This document shows, one piece after another, positions 29,526 to 36,197 of a stretch of 36,197 nucleotides of DNA (the stretch's first letter is position 1; each line of letters begins with the position of its first letter). Location: NCBI GenBank assembly GCA_016872895.1, contig VGYT01000008.1:1-36197 (forward strand), given 5' to 3'. A program made the translations under genes and the position numbers. This stretch comes from Planctomycetota bacterium. GTDB lineage: Bacteria > Planctomycetota > Phycisphaerae > FEN-1346. A model generated the notes under the pieces. The model had not been told where the DNA came from. It was given only the letters and a program-made list of their open reading frames with translations, and did not search any database.

Positions 29526-31406
29526 TCAATGCCGATAAAGAAACTCCGTGCTGTTGATCAGGGACCAGGTGATGTCTATCCAGTCTTCGCGCCTCTTAGT
29601 TGTCGCGGCCGGCTTGGCGTACTTGGCGGACCTGGCGGACGTGCCGGCCGCCGGGCTCGGCGCGGCAGCGCTGTTATACTCTTCCGCGTTCTCCACCTCC
29701 TCAGGGGTCGGGAATCGCGAAAGGATCGTCAGGTACAGTTCCTCCACGATCTCGGCCGGCGCGCGCTTGGAATCGAAGATCGCCCTGAGGCGGGGGCTCT
29801 GCTCCAGTTTCATCTGGATATGGCTCGAATTCAGCATGTGCAGCGACTGGGCCGGGATCGGCTTGTTCTCGCGTTCGTTCTCCATGCCCGTGGCCCGCGC
29901 CGACCGCCCGAACAAGGCCAGGAAGGGACTGGTGATGCTCCCGTCCGCAATGGCGATGGCCGGCAGGTCCCGGGGAATGTAAGTGAACGGCTCAGGGATC
30001 GGGCTGGTGTACAGGTCCGACGTGCCGGTGACCTTGTTGATGGCGTCGATCAGCACCTCGGCGTCCAAGCGGCGCAGGGGGTAGGCGGCGAAGTTGCTCT
30101 CGGCCTGCGGGGTCTTGTGGCGAGGCATGCTTGATAGTTGATACGTGCCTGAGTTCAGAATCAGCCGGTACAGCCGCTTCAGGTCGTAGCCCCCCGCCGC
30201 GAATTCCCGCTCCAGATAGGCCAGCAGCGCCGGATTGCTCGGCGGGTTGTCGTCGCGGATGTCGTCCGGCTCGTGGATTATGCCGCGCCCCAGCAGCCAG
30301 CCCCACACGCGGTTGACGATGCTGCGCGCCAGCCAGGGGTTCTTGGGCGTGATGAGCCAGTCGGCGAACACCTCCCGCGGGTCGCGGTCGGGCGGCAACA
30401 GGATCTTCGTGCCGTCCGGGAAGACTGCCGTCAGCGGCCCGCTGACGATTGGCGGCGGCGTAGGCGCTTTCGCCTCGGCGGCGGCCGGCGGCGCAGCCGC
30501 CTTCGTCCCGCCGGCGGCAGCCGGCGCAGCCGCCTTCGTCCCGCCGGGGGCAGGCGGCGCAGCCGCTTTCGTCCCACTGGCGGCGGGGGGCGGCGTTGCC
30601 GATGGCGTCGCGCTGGCGGGTGGCGGCGGCGTTGCCGATGGCGTCGCGCTGGCGGGTGGCGGCGGCGTTGCCGGCGGCGTCGCGGTGGCGACGGCCGGTG
30701 CGCTCAGGCGGAGGGGATCCCAGAATACGTTCTCCTCCTTCCACTCGCGCGTGGGCTTATACCCGATTTGTGAGAAGAACACCGCCATGCCCGCCAGGCG
30801 GTCTTTCGGCCAGGAATCCACCCGCGAACCCATGAACGCCAGGGCCACCGCCCCGGCGATGCCCTCGGGAGTCTTGTTCTGGACGGCCCGGTAGAAATTG
30901 ACCGGGCCGACGCGGAAGTTGCTGCCGCTCGAGGTAAGAAGTTCCCGCACAAACCGGTCGTACGGCTTGTTCGCGGCGATCGACTCGCGGACCCAGCGGT
31001 GGTAGGCCTGTGCGGCGTTGGGCCAGAGATTGACGGGGAATTCCGCCTTGATTCGCAGGACGTCGCCCCACTTCATGGCCCAGTAATCCGCGAATTCGTC
31101 CCGCTCCAGCAGCCGGTCAATGAGCGCGCGGCGTTTGCCCTGCGTGTCGGGGTCCCGCAGAAAATCGCCGGCCTCCTTCGCCGTGGGCAGCGTGCCGATG
31201 ACGTCCAGGTACGCGCGGCGCACAAACACCGCGTCGGAGCAGAGGGCCGGCCGGATGTTCAACGACGCCAACTTGGCCAGCACGATGCGATCAATCTCAT
31301 TGGCCGGGGCCGGCGTGGTCGGGCTTTCAAAAACGTTGGGCGCCGCCCCTGCCGCCGCCGCGGCCGCCGCCAGGAAGATAACCGCCGAGATGATTGGCGT
31401 CTTCAT
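29526..31406 (-). CDS. DUF1549/DUF1553 protein
   Basis: The 626-residue product has a signal peptide (KTPIISAVIFLAAAAAAAGA), a DUF1549 domain (about residues 30-230: NEIDRIVLAKLASLNIRPA, VFVRRAYLDVIGTLPTAKEA, RALIDRLLERDEFADYWAMKWGD) and a DUF1553 domain (about 330-600: FADWLITPKNPWLARSIVNR, NPALLAYLEREFAAGGYDLK, LRRLDAEVLIDAINKVTG). The usual N-terminal cytochrome-c-like PSCyt1 domain with CxxCH is absent. Between the domains is an Ala/Pro/Thr/Lys linker (about 236-312) built from 36-nt and 33-nt tandem repeats. The ATG at 31406 lacks a clear ribosome binding site; longer in-frame readings have no signal. It is the first gene of the minus-strand operon. Function is unknown. Confidence 0.9.
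   Translation of the reverse strand: MKTPIISAVIFLAAAAAAAGAAPNVFESPTTPAPANEIDRIVLAKLASLNIRPALCSDAVFVRRAYLDVIGTLPTAKEAGDFLRDPDTQGKRRALIDRLLERDEFADYWAMKWGDVLRIKAEFPVNLWPNAAQAYHRWVRESIAANKPYDRFVRELLTSSGSNFRVGPVNFYRAVQNKTPEGIAGAVALAFMGSRVDSWPKDRLAGMAVFFSQIGYKPTREWKEENVFWDPLRLSAPAVATATPPATPPPPASATPSATPPPPASATPSATPPPAASGTKAAAPPAPGGTKAAAPAAAGGTKAAAPPAAAEAKAPTPPPIVSGPLTAVFPDGTKILLPPDRDPREVFADWLITPKNPWLARSIVNRVWGWLLGRGIIHEPDDIRDDNPPSNPALLAYLEREFAAGGYDLKRLYRLILNSGTYQLSSMPRHKTPQAESNFAAYPLRRLDAEVLIDAINKVTGTSDLYTSPIPEPFTYIPRDLPAIAIADGSITSPFLALFGRSARATGMENERENKPIPAQSLHMLNSSHIQMKLEQSPRLRAIFDSKRAPAEIVEELYLTILSRFPTPEEVENAEEYNSAAAPSPAAGTSARSAKYAKPAATTKRREDWIDITWSLINSTEFLYRH
30490..30672. repeat. Tandem repeats encoding the DUF1549/1553 linker
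   Basis: A 36-nt unit occurs twice exactly (30592-30627, 30628-30663) with a partial third copy, encoding Thr/Pro/Ser/Ala runs. Next to it three diverged 33-nt units encode GTKAAAPPAPG-like segments. The reading frame is preserved throughout, so copy number can change without a frameshift. Confidence 0.8.
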
Positions 31407-31443
31407 GTCTAGTACCCGGGATTTGCCAGTTCGGCGCACCGCC

Positions 31444-31531
31444 GCCGCAGCCGTTCGACCCCGAGGCTGCGGAGCCGGCGGTCGCCGACGCGCCATCGCC
31501 GCCACGGCGACGGTGCGCTCCGGCGCGTCGG
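31444..31531 (-). promoter_or_regulatory. Structured 5-prime leader of the DUF1549/1553 operon
   Basis: Two strong inverted repeats lie between the minus-strand promoter and start codon: an 8-bp stem (31444-31451/31464-31471) and a perfect 11-bp outer stem (GCCGACGCGCC, 31483-31493/31521-31531) with an inner 6-bp hairpin (31495-31500/31504-31509). They would fold in the roughly 150-nt untranslated region. Regulation, attenuation or simply another repeat family are possible. Confidence 0.45.
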
Positions 31532-31566
31532 CGGCTTGCCTCTCGCCGGCGCGCAATTCCTGGGGT

Positions 31567-31596
31567 ATTATACTACATTCCGCGCGCTGTTGCCAG
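31567..31596 (-). promoter_or_regulatory. Promoter of the minus-strand operon
   Basis: On the minus strand CTGGCA (31596-31591) and TATAAT (31572-31567) are 18 nt apart. The start would be near 31560, about 155 nt before the DUF1549/1553 ATG. Confidence 0.5.
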
Positions 31597-31697
31597 GGGC
31601 GTTCCACCCCAAGGCTCCGGGGCGGGCGGCTGCGGCACGCGAAAGCCCGCTCGCGCCTGCGCTGGAGTATAATGTTTCCTGGCTCGCAAAAGTTCCT

Positions 31698-31895
31698 CGG
31701 AATTTGGGCATGGTTCAAACAAGCCCCACGCACCGCGTGGGGATGGATGGTGCGGGCCGATCATCCCCCGGCGGTGCCGGGGGCTTTGAACCATGCCGGA
31801 ATTTGGGCATGGTTCAAACAAGCCCCACGCACCGCGTGGGGATGGATGGTGCGGGCCGATCATCCCCCGGCGGTGCCGGGGGCTTTGAACCATGC
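31698..31895. repeat. Exact tandem duplication of a 99-bp palindromic unit
   Basis: Positions 31698-31796 and 31797-31895 are identical over all 99 bases. Each copy folds with an outer 13-bp stem (first copy 31707-31719/31785-31797, GGCATGGTTCAAA) and two inner perfect 8-bp hairpins with 3-nt loops (31724-31731/31735-31742; 31765-31772/31776-31783). This three-arm shape matches families D and E though the sequence differs. The start of a third unit follows (CGGAATTTG, 31896-31904). Confidence 0.92.
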
Positions 31896-31971
31896 CGGAA
31901 TTTGCCCGGGTGATCGCGGCCGGGACGTGCGTACGAGCATCTCGTTAGAGGGGGACCGCGCGGGATCGCGG

Positions 31972-32000
31972 TTGTCCGCCGCGGGCCTGGAGGGTATAGT
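31972..32000 (+). promoter_or_regulatory. Promoter of the DUF6807 gene
   Basis: TTGTCC (31972-31977) and TATAGT (31995-32000) are separated by 17 nt. The start near 32007 leaves a short leader of about 23 nt that holds GGAGGAG (32016-32022), a strong ribosome binding site 7 nt before the GTG at 32030. Confidence 0.6.
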
Positions 32001-32029
32001 TAACCGGAGCCTCCTGGAGGAGAAGCGTC

Positions 32030-33067
32030 GTGCAGAATCATCGTCTGACCCGCCGCGCGCTGCTCGCCGCCTCGGCGGGGGCCGCGGCCCTCGGTTGTGC
32101 CCGCGCCGGCGCGGCCTCGGCCCTGAGGCCCGAGTTCCGCTGCGAGGAGCAGCCGGACAAGGGCCGCATCCGGTTCCTCGAGGGCGACGACCCCATCCTC
32201 ACGTACAACTGGGGCGATCAACTCGCAGAGGGCGTCCCCAAGGACCGCACCCGCGCCTGTTACTGCCACCCCCTCTGGGCGCCGGACGGCACCGTCCTGA
32301 CCGACGACTTCCCCAAGGACCACTACCATCACCGCGGCATCTTCTGGTCGTGGCCCCGGATGAAGGCGCGGGGCCAGACCGTCCAGACGTGGCACCTGGA
32401 CGGCATCCACCAGCACCACCGCAAGTGGCTTAGGCGTTTCGCGGCGACGGACTCGGGCGCCCTCGACGTCGTCAACGAGTGGCGCCTGGACGACGGCGCC
32501 TGCGTGGGGCAGGAGACGATCCGCATGACCTTCCACAGGGCCGATGAGGTCGGCCGGGCCGTCGACTTCGAACTCGCCTTCGAGGCCGTCGGCGGGCCGG
32601 TCGAACTGCTCGGCGCCGAGGGAAAGGGGTACGGCGGGTTCTGCTTCCGCTTCGCCCCGCGCACCGCCGCGGTCATCACCACCGACGCGGGCGTCCAGAA
32701 GGGCGACAGCGACAACCTGACCCCCGCCTGGGCGGACCTCTCCGCCCGTTTCGGCGCCGCGGCCGCGATGGCCGGCGCCGCCATCTTCCTGGCGCCCGCC
32801 TCCCCGTGCAAGCCGACCGGCTGGACGCTCCGCTACTACGGCTTCTTGGGCCCCAGTTGGCCGGGCCTGAAGGCCTGGACGCTCCAGCCCGGCGCGCCTG
32901 CCACACTCCGGTACCGCGTGTACGTGCATCGCGGCGACGCCGCGCAAGGCAAAGTAGCCGCAGCGTATGCCCAGTACGTCGCATCGGCGGCCGCCGAGGC
33001 AGGCCCTCCCGAGAAGGCCCGGCGCCATGCCGCGCAACTGCGGTCATCCACCCCCGGTTACGGATGA
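32030..33067 (+). CDS. Exported DUF6807 (PmoA-like) protein
   Basis: The 345-residue product opens with a twin-arginine signal (LTRRALLAASAGAAALGC) that also contains a possible lipobox at Cys23. The body matches the planctomycete/Bacteroidota 'methane oxygenase PmoA-like' family now named DUF6807: ILTYNWG, RACYCHPLWAPDGTVLTDDFP, DHYHHRGIFWSWPRM, WHLDGIHQHHRKW and EWRLDDG. The family has no proven link to methane oxidation; neighbours are usually glycan-degradation genes. Conserved His residues (HPLW, HYHHRG, HQHHRKW) could bind metal or substrate. The GTG start is secured by GGAGGAG and a promoter. The DUF1080 gene follows after 36 nt, so co-transcription is likely. Confidence 0.85.
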   Translation: MQNHRLTRRALLAASAGAAALGCARAGAASALRPEFRCEEQPDKGRIRFLEGDDPILTYNWGDQLAEGVPKDRTRACYCHPLWAPDGTVLTDDFPKDHYHHRGIFWSWPRMKARGQTVQTWHLDGIHQHHRKWLRRFAATDSGALDVVNEWRLDDGACVGQETIRMTFHRADEVGRAVDFELAFEAVGGPVELLGAEGKGYGGFCFRFAPRTAAVITTDAGVQKGDSDNLTPAWADLSARFGAAAAMAGAAIFLAPASPCKPTGWTLRYYGFLGPSWPGLKAWTLQPGAPATLRYRVYVHRGDAAQGKVAAAYAQYVASAAAEAGPPEKARRHAAQLRSSTPGYG

Positions 33068-33103
33068 CACGGCCGGGTACAGGAGACTCTGGAGAGAACG
33101 ACA

Positions 33104-33997
33104 ATGACGCCGCGAGAGAACCTCCTCCGCTTGTATCGCCGCAGCGGCGCGTCAGGGAGCAAGTTCCTGTGGATTCTGCGGCCGTCCACCTGGGCACGGG
33201 GGGTCGCCGCGGGAGGCCTGCTCGTTGTGTGCGCCTTCCTGGCGCGGACCACGGTTGCCGCCGCCGACCGCAGCGCTCCGTCCGCCGGCCGATGGCGCTC
33301 CCTGCCGCTCATCACGGACGGCAAGATCGACGTTGCGTGGGCGCAGGTGGGTTGGGGCGGCTTCGTTATTGACGGCGGAGCGCTTCGCACCGAATGCGAT
33401 GACCGCGGCATGGGGCTGCTGCTCTACAAGCCGGAAAAGTTCGGCGACTGCCAGATCCGCGTCGTTTACCGGTGCGAGAAGCCGAAATCGAACGCAGGCG
33501 TCTTCGTGCGCCTCGACGACGGCGTGGTCGCGAAGGTCGGCGAAAAATCTCCCGAGGTGCATCGCGATGCGAAGGGCAAACTGTCCCCGGAGATGATCGA
33601 CAGGCTGAAGGAAGCGTCCGAGAAGCATCTCGGCGGCTGGTATCCGGTGCATCACGGTTATGAAGTGCAGATTCAGGATGCCTCGGACGAGTTCCACAGG
33701 ACCGGAGCGATTTATTCTCTGGCGAAGGCGGCCCCGGTTCCCGAGAAACCGGAGCCAGACTGGCGGACGATGATCATCACCCTCGACGGCCAGCGCATCA
33801 CGGTGGACGTCGATGGCAAACGCCTCAGTTCATTTGATGCGACCGCCCCCGACAATCCGCCCCGCAAGAACTGGACCGAACCGATCCGCGAACTCAAACG
33901 CCCGACGCACGGTTACATCGGTCTCCAGAATCACGATCCCGGCGATGTGGTCTGGTTCAAGGAGGTCAGCGTCCGGCCCCTCGGCGGCGCGGAGTGA
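33104..33997 (+). CDS. Exported DUF1080 (3-keto-disaccharide hydrolase-type) protein
   Basis: The 297-residue product has a long N-terminus with a signal or anchor helix (about residues 32-52, ARGVAAGGLLVVCAFLARTT) and then a concanavalin-like DUF1080 fold: WRSLPLITDGK, GALRTECDDRGMGLLLYKPEKFGDCQIRVVYRCEKPKSNAGVFVRL, VHHGYEVQIQD, GAIYSLAKAAPVPEKPEPDW, HGYIGLQNHDPGDVVWFKEVSVRPL. Some family members cleave 3-keto-glycosides; here the fold is clear but activity is inferred. The start has GGAGAG upstream. An internal start nearer the hydrophobic segment is possible, because the 30 residues before it are basic and unusually long for a signal peptide. Confidence 0.88.
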   Translation: MTPRENLLRLYRRSGASGSKFLWILRPSTWARGVAAGGLLVVCAFLARTTVAAADRSAPSAGRWRSLPLITDGKIDVAWAQVGWGGFVIDGGALRTECDDRGMGLLLYKPEKFGDCQIRVVYRCEKPKSNAGVFVRLDDGVVAKVGEKSPEVHRDAKGKLSPEMIDRLKEASEKHLGGWYPVHHGYEVQIQDASDEFHRTGAIYSLAKAAPVPEKPEPDWRTMIITLDGQRITVDVDGKRLSSFDATAPDNPPRKNWTEPIRELKRPTHGYIGLQNHDPGDVVWFKEVSVRPLGGAE

Positions 33998-34111
33998 CGA
34001 AATCAGGACGGCAGGGGCGACGAGGCAATCCTTGCGGCGATGGTGGCTGATGGTCTCGGTCGCTGAATCCAGAAGCCGACTGGCCCGCGCGGCGCCGGCC
34101 CGGGGTCTTTG

Positions 34112-34160
34112 TATTCTCCATTCTGCATTCTGCATTCTGCATTCTGCATTTTGCATTTCT
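34112..34160. repeat. Heptamer array ATTCTGC upstream of the propeller gene
   Basis: At least four perfect ATTCTGC units (34120-34147) are followed by ATTTTGC and ATTTCTC, with a related unit before them. The same heptamer appears in the right arm of the gspK leader repeat. It lies in the 240-nt gap after the DUF1080 gene, about 80 nt before the next start codon; the rest of that gap shows nothing recognisable. Confidence 0.75.
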
Positions 34161-34237
34161 CGCAAAGGCCCAAGGATGAACAGGCAAGAGGGCCGCAGCC
34201 TTCCAGGCGGCCCGAAAAGAACCAGGAGGCAGACACA

Positions 34238-36197
34238 ATGAGCAGCCAGGCTCTACGCATGCTGGTGACCGTGTTGCTTGGCATGGTGTTCAGCGCCGCC
34301 GGCAGGCCGGCGGTCGCGGCGTCCGGGCTTGCCGCGGCGTCGCCCTGGCGGGCCGGGGCCGATGTGCAGCCGATGCTCGCCGCGCTCGACTCGCCCCGGG
34401 GGGTCTGCGCGATCCTGGGCGACGGCGCGGCCGACCTCGCCCTGGAACTGGCGCGGGCGAGCGAACTGCTCGTTTACGTGCAACTCCCCGCGGCCCAGGA
34501 CGTGGATGCCGCCCGCCGCGCCGCCCTCGCCGCCGGACTCTTGAACCGCCGCGTTTACATCGACCAGGGGGCCGAGGCCCGCATCCACCTGGCGGACAAC
34601 CTGGCCGACCTCGTCGTCGTCCGCGGCGAGGCCGGCGGTCGCATCGCAAGCCAGGAAGTGCTGCGCGTTCTGCGGCCGGGCGGAAAGGGTCTGACCGGCA
34701 CGACCACCGTCGTCAAACCCATGCCCGAGGGGGTGGACGATTGGAGCCACCCCTATCACGGCCCGGACAACAACCCCCAGTCCACCGACCGGATCGCCCG
34801 TGCGCCCTACCTGACGCAGTTCCTTGCGGAGCCCTGGTATTGTCCCATGCCGGAGGTCACGGTCGCATCGGGCGGCCGCGTGTTCAAGGCCTTCGGCAAT
34901 CGGGCCTTCAAGCGGCCGCAATGGCCCATGCTGAACACCCTCATCGCGATGAACGGCTACAACGGGACGATCCTGTGGACCCGGCAACTGGACCCCGACT
35001 TCATGATTCACCGCAACACAATGATCGCCACGCCGGAAACTCTCTACCTGGCCGACCAGGTTTCCTGCAAACTCTTCGATGCGGCCACCGGCGCGCCCAA
35101 GGACGAGATCAAGGCGCCGGCGGCGGTCTGCGACGGTCCGGTGTGGAAGTGGATGGCGCTCGATGGCGGCGTGCTGTATGCCCTGGCGGGCGAGAAGGAG
35201 CCGCCCGGCGACAAACTGGCGGGTACGGCGTTCCGGGGGGCCGGCTGGCCTTGGTGGGAGATTCCCAAGTATGGCTGGGGCTTCGGCCGAACGATTCTGG
35301 CCATCGACCCCCGCACCAAGACTGTCCTCTGGCACCACCGCGAGGCCGAGGCGCTCGATACCCGGGCCATGTGCATGAAGGGCGGCCGAATCTACTTCCT
35401 CAGCCCGCGCAAGTTTCTCGGATGCCTCGACGCCCGGACCGGCGCGGTCCTGTGGAAGACCGAGGACCCGCAGGTGCTCGGCCCGATTGCCGATCAGCGA
35501 CCCGCTCAGCGGGCCGTCTGGGGCTTTGCCACGACCGCCTACGCCAAGTGCAGCGACGACGCCCTCTACTTCGCCGGGCCGCAGCAGACCAAACTGGTGG
35601 CCGTCGCTCCCGGCGATGGAAAACTCCTCTGGCAGTATCCCGCCGACGGGAACTTCCAACTCGTCATCCGCGACGACGCGCTGTACGCCATGGGCTCCGA
35701 CCACCCCAGCCGCAAGTTCGACCGGCTGACCGGAAGCACCCTCCTTCAGTTGCCCCAACGCACATCGTGCACCCGCGCCACGGGCGGGGTGGACCGGGTG
35801 TTTGTCCGGGGCCGCGGCACCAAGTGCTGGGACGTGGCGGCCGACAAGGGGCTCGACCTCACGCCCATGCGGCCCGCCTGCCACGACGGCGTCGTCATTG
35901 CCGGCGGGCAACTCTACTGGGGACCGTGGATGTGCGGCTGCAACCTCTCCCTGATCGGCGTCATCTGTCTGGGACCGTCCGGCAGTTTCAACTATTCCAG
36001 GAAAGCCACCGAGGCCGACCGGCTCCAGCGCCCGGCCGACGCGCCGGCCCAGCCCGCCGCGCTCCCCGAAACGCCGGGCGACTGGCCGACCTATCGCAAG
36101 GACAATGCCCGCCGCGCCTGCTCGCCCGTGGCCGTCGCTTCCGAGGTCGCCGTGCGCTGGCAATCCGAGCCCCGCGCCGGCCACGTCCCCACTGCGC
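34238..36197 (+). CDS. Methyltransferase-like/PQQ beta-propeller protein (partial)
   Basis: The frame stays open to the window edge (653 codons seen). An N-terminal signal peptide (about residues 1-28) is followed by a Rossmann-like segment resembling class I methyltransferases (CAILGDGAADLALELARA ... VYIDQGAEARIHL, then EVLRVLRPGGKG, about 45-160). From about 170 comes VDDWSHPYHGPDNNPQSTD and a PQQ-type propeller with repeated blades ending in LW (NGYNGTILWTRQL, DPRTKTVLWHH, DARTGAVLWKTED, APGDGKLLWQYP). The motif GPWMCGCNLSLIGVICLGP near residue 565 is characteristic of this planctomycete family. AGGAGG (34224-34229) precedes the ATG. Since the protein is exported, the methyltransferase-like part is probably degenerate. 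A second family-J repeat copy (34321-34349) lies in its first exported residues. Confidence 0.85.
   Translation, partial: MSSQALRMLVTVLLGMVFSAAGRPAVAASGLAAASPWRAGADVQPMLAALDSPRGVCAILGDGAADLALELARASELLVYVQLPAAQDVDAARRAALAAGLLNRRVYIDQGAEARIHLADNLADLVVVRGEAGGRIASQEVLRVLRPGGKGLTGTTTVVKPMPEGVDDWSHPYHGPDNNPQSTDRIARAPYLTQFLAEPWYCPMPEVTVASGGRVFKAFGNRAFKRPQWPMLNTLIAMNGYNGTILWTRQLDPDFMIHRNTMIATPETLYLADQVSCKLFDAATGAPKDEIKAPAAVCDGPVWKWMALDGGVLYALAGEKEPPGDKLAGTAFRGAGWPWWEIPKYGWGFGRTILAIDPRTKTVLWHHREAEALDTRAMCMKGGRIYFLSPRKFLGCLDARTGAVLWKTEDPQVLGPIADQRPAQRAVWGFATTAYAKCSDDALYFAGPQQTKLVAVAPGDGKLLWQYPADGNFQLVIRDDALYAMGSDHPSRKFDRLTGSTLLQLPQRTSCTRATGGVDRVFVRGRGTKCWDVAADKGLDLTPMRPACHDGVVIAGGQLYWGPWMCGCNLSLIGVICLGPSGSFNYSRKATEADRLQRPADAPAQPAALPETPGDWPTYRKDNARRACSPVAVASEVAVRWQSEPRAGHVPTA
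34321..34349. repeat. Shared 29-mer in the propeller leader
   Basis: This stretch is the reverse complement of 15297-15325 (gspI leader) at 26 of 29 positions. It encodes residues around the signal-peptide cleavage region of the propeller protein. Confidence 0.55.

Larger units (their letters stand above)
31407..32029. other. Intergenic region between divergent export operons
   Basis: This 623-nt gap has no credible gene. From left to right it holds the structured leader of the minus-strand operon (stems 31444-31471 and 31483-31531), its promoter (31567-31596), a lone TATAAT on the plus strand (31668-31673) without a -35 match, two exact 99-bp units (31698-31895) and the plus-strand promoter of the DUF6807 gene (31972-32000). 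The reading frames across it are by-products of high GC and of the tandem duplication. Confidence 0.7.

Noticed and set aside
31698-31895. CRISPR-like direct repeats
   Set aside because: There are only two contiguous 99-bp copies with no spacers, and no cas genes are nearby. It is a tandem duplication of a palindrome.
31536-31913. Small protein with duplicated 33-residue segment
   Set aside because: It merely translates the 99-bp tandem unit, which is divisible by three. No ribosome binding site and both strands are equally open.
33130-33170. Further family A copy at the DUF1080 5-prime end
   Set aside because: Only 11 nt (CGTCAGGGAGC) match and no inverted arm exists, so a chance match cannot be excluded.
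24253-36184. Long open frames opposite known genes (for example minus strand 34253-36184, plus strand 25941-28058 and 28091-29473)
   Set aside because: They mirror real genes on the other strand, have Arg/Gly/His-rich or patternless proteins and no domain motifs. Such frames are expected in GC-rich DNA.

Overview
This window looks like chromosomal DNA from a high-GC member of the Planctomycetota or a close PVC relative. That is an inference from gene content: DUF1501 and DUF1549/DUF1553 proteins, a PPC-domain protein, a Tat-exported sulfatase, DUF6807 and DUF1080 secreted proteins, a PQQ-type propeller fused to a methyltransferase-like domain, and a lone planctomycete-style pseudopilin. It carries mreB and mreC but no ftsZ. 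No rRNA, tRNA, transposase, integrase or CRISPR array was seen.

Layout. (1) 134-7017, plus strand, envelope and shape: lnt (apolipoprotein N-acyltransferase), a HEAT-repeat lipoprotein, an MreC-shaped coiled-coil membrane protein, a small Pro/Ala-rich membrane protein, mreB and mreC. (2) 7246-8097: a stand-alone pseudopilin-like protein behind its own TATAAT box. (3) 8404-10699: an ECF sigma factor, a zinc-finger anti-sigma factor, a CpxP/Spy-like periplasmic protein and another exported helical protein; this looks like an envelope-stress module. (4) 10981-24152: a tightly packed type II secretion operon, gspE-F-G-H-I-J-K-L-M-(C-like)-D, followed by a small lipoprotein. Most junctions are ATGA or TGATG overlaps. 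(5) 24244-31406, minus strand: read in transcription order, a DUF1549/DUF1553 protein, a DUF1501 protein, a PPC-domain protein and a sulfatase, behind a promoter with a structured leader. (6) 31407-32029: intergenic, with an exact tandem duplication of a 99-bp palindromic unit. (7) 32030 to the end, plus strand: a DUF6807 (PmoA-like) protein, a DUF1080 protein and a methyltransferase-like/PQQ-propeller protein cut by the window edge. Parts 5 to 7 look like exported glycan-degradation functions that the secretion machinery and Tat route could serve.

The most unusual feature is a set of about ten small repeat families, palindromic or of 7- to 8-bp period, that sit at the 5-prime ends of genes. 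They lie inside the translated leaders of lnt, the HEAT lipoprotein, gspG, gspI, gspK, the lipoprotein at 23622 and the propeller protein. They lie just upstream of the anti-sigma gene, gspE and gspH, and apparently supply the gspH start codon. Two copies of one family sit in frame inside gspL. There the TAA present in the non-coding copies has become TCA or CCA, so the frame stays open. This resembles the in-frame palindromic elements known from Rickettsia, but with a bias toward cleavable leader peptides.
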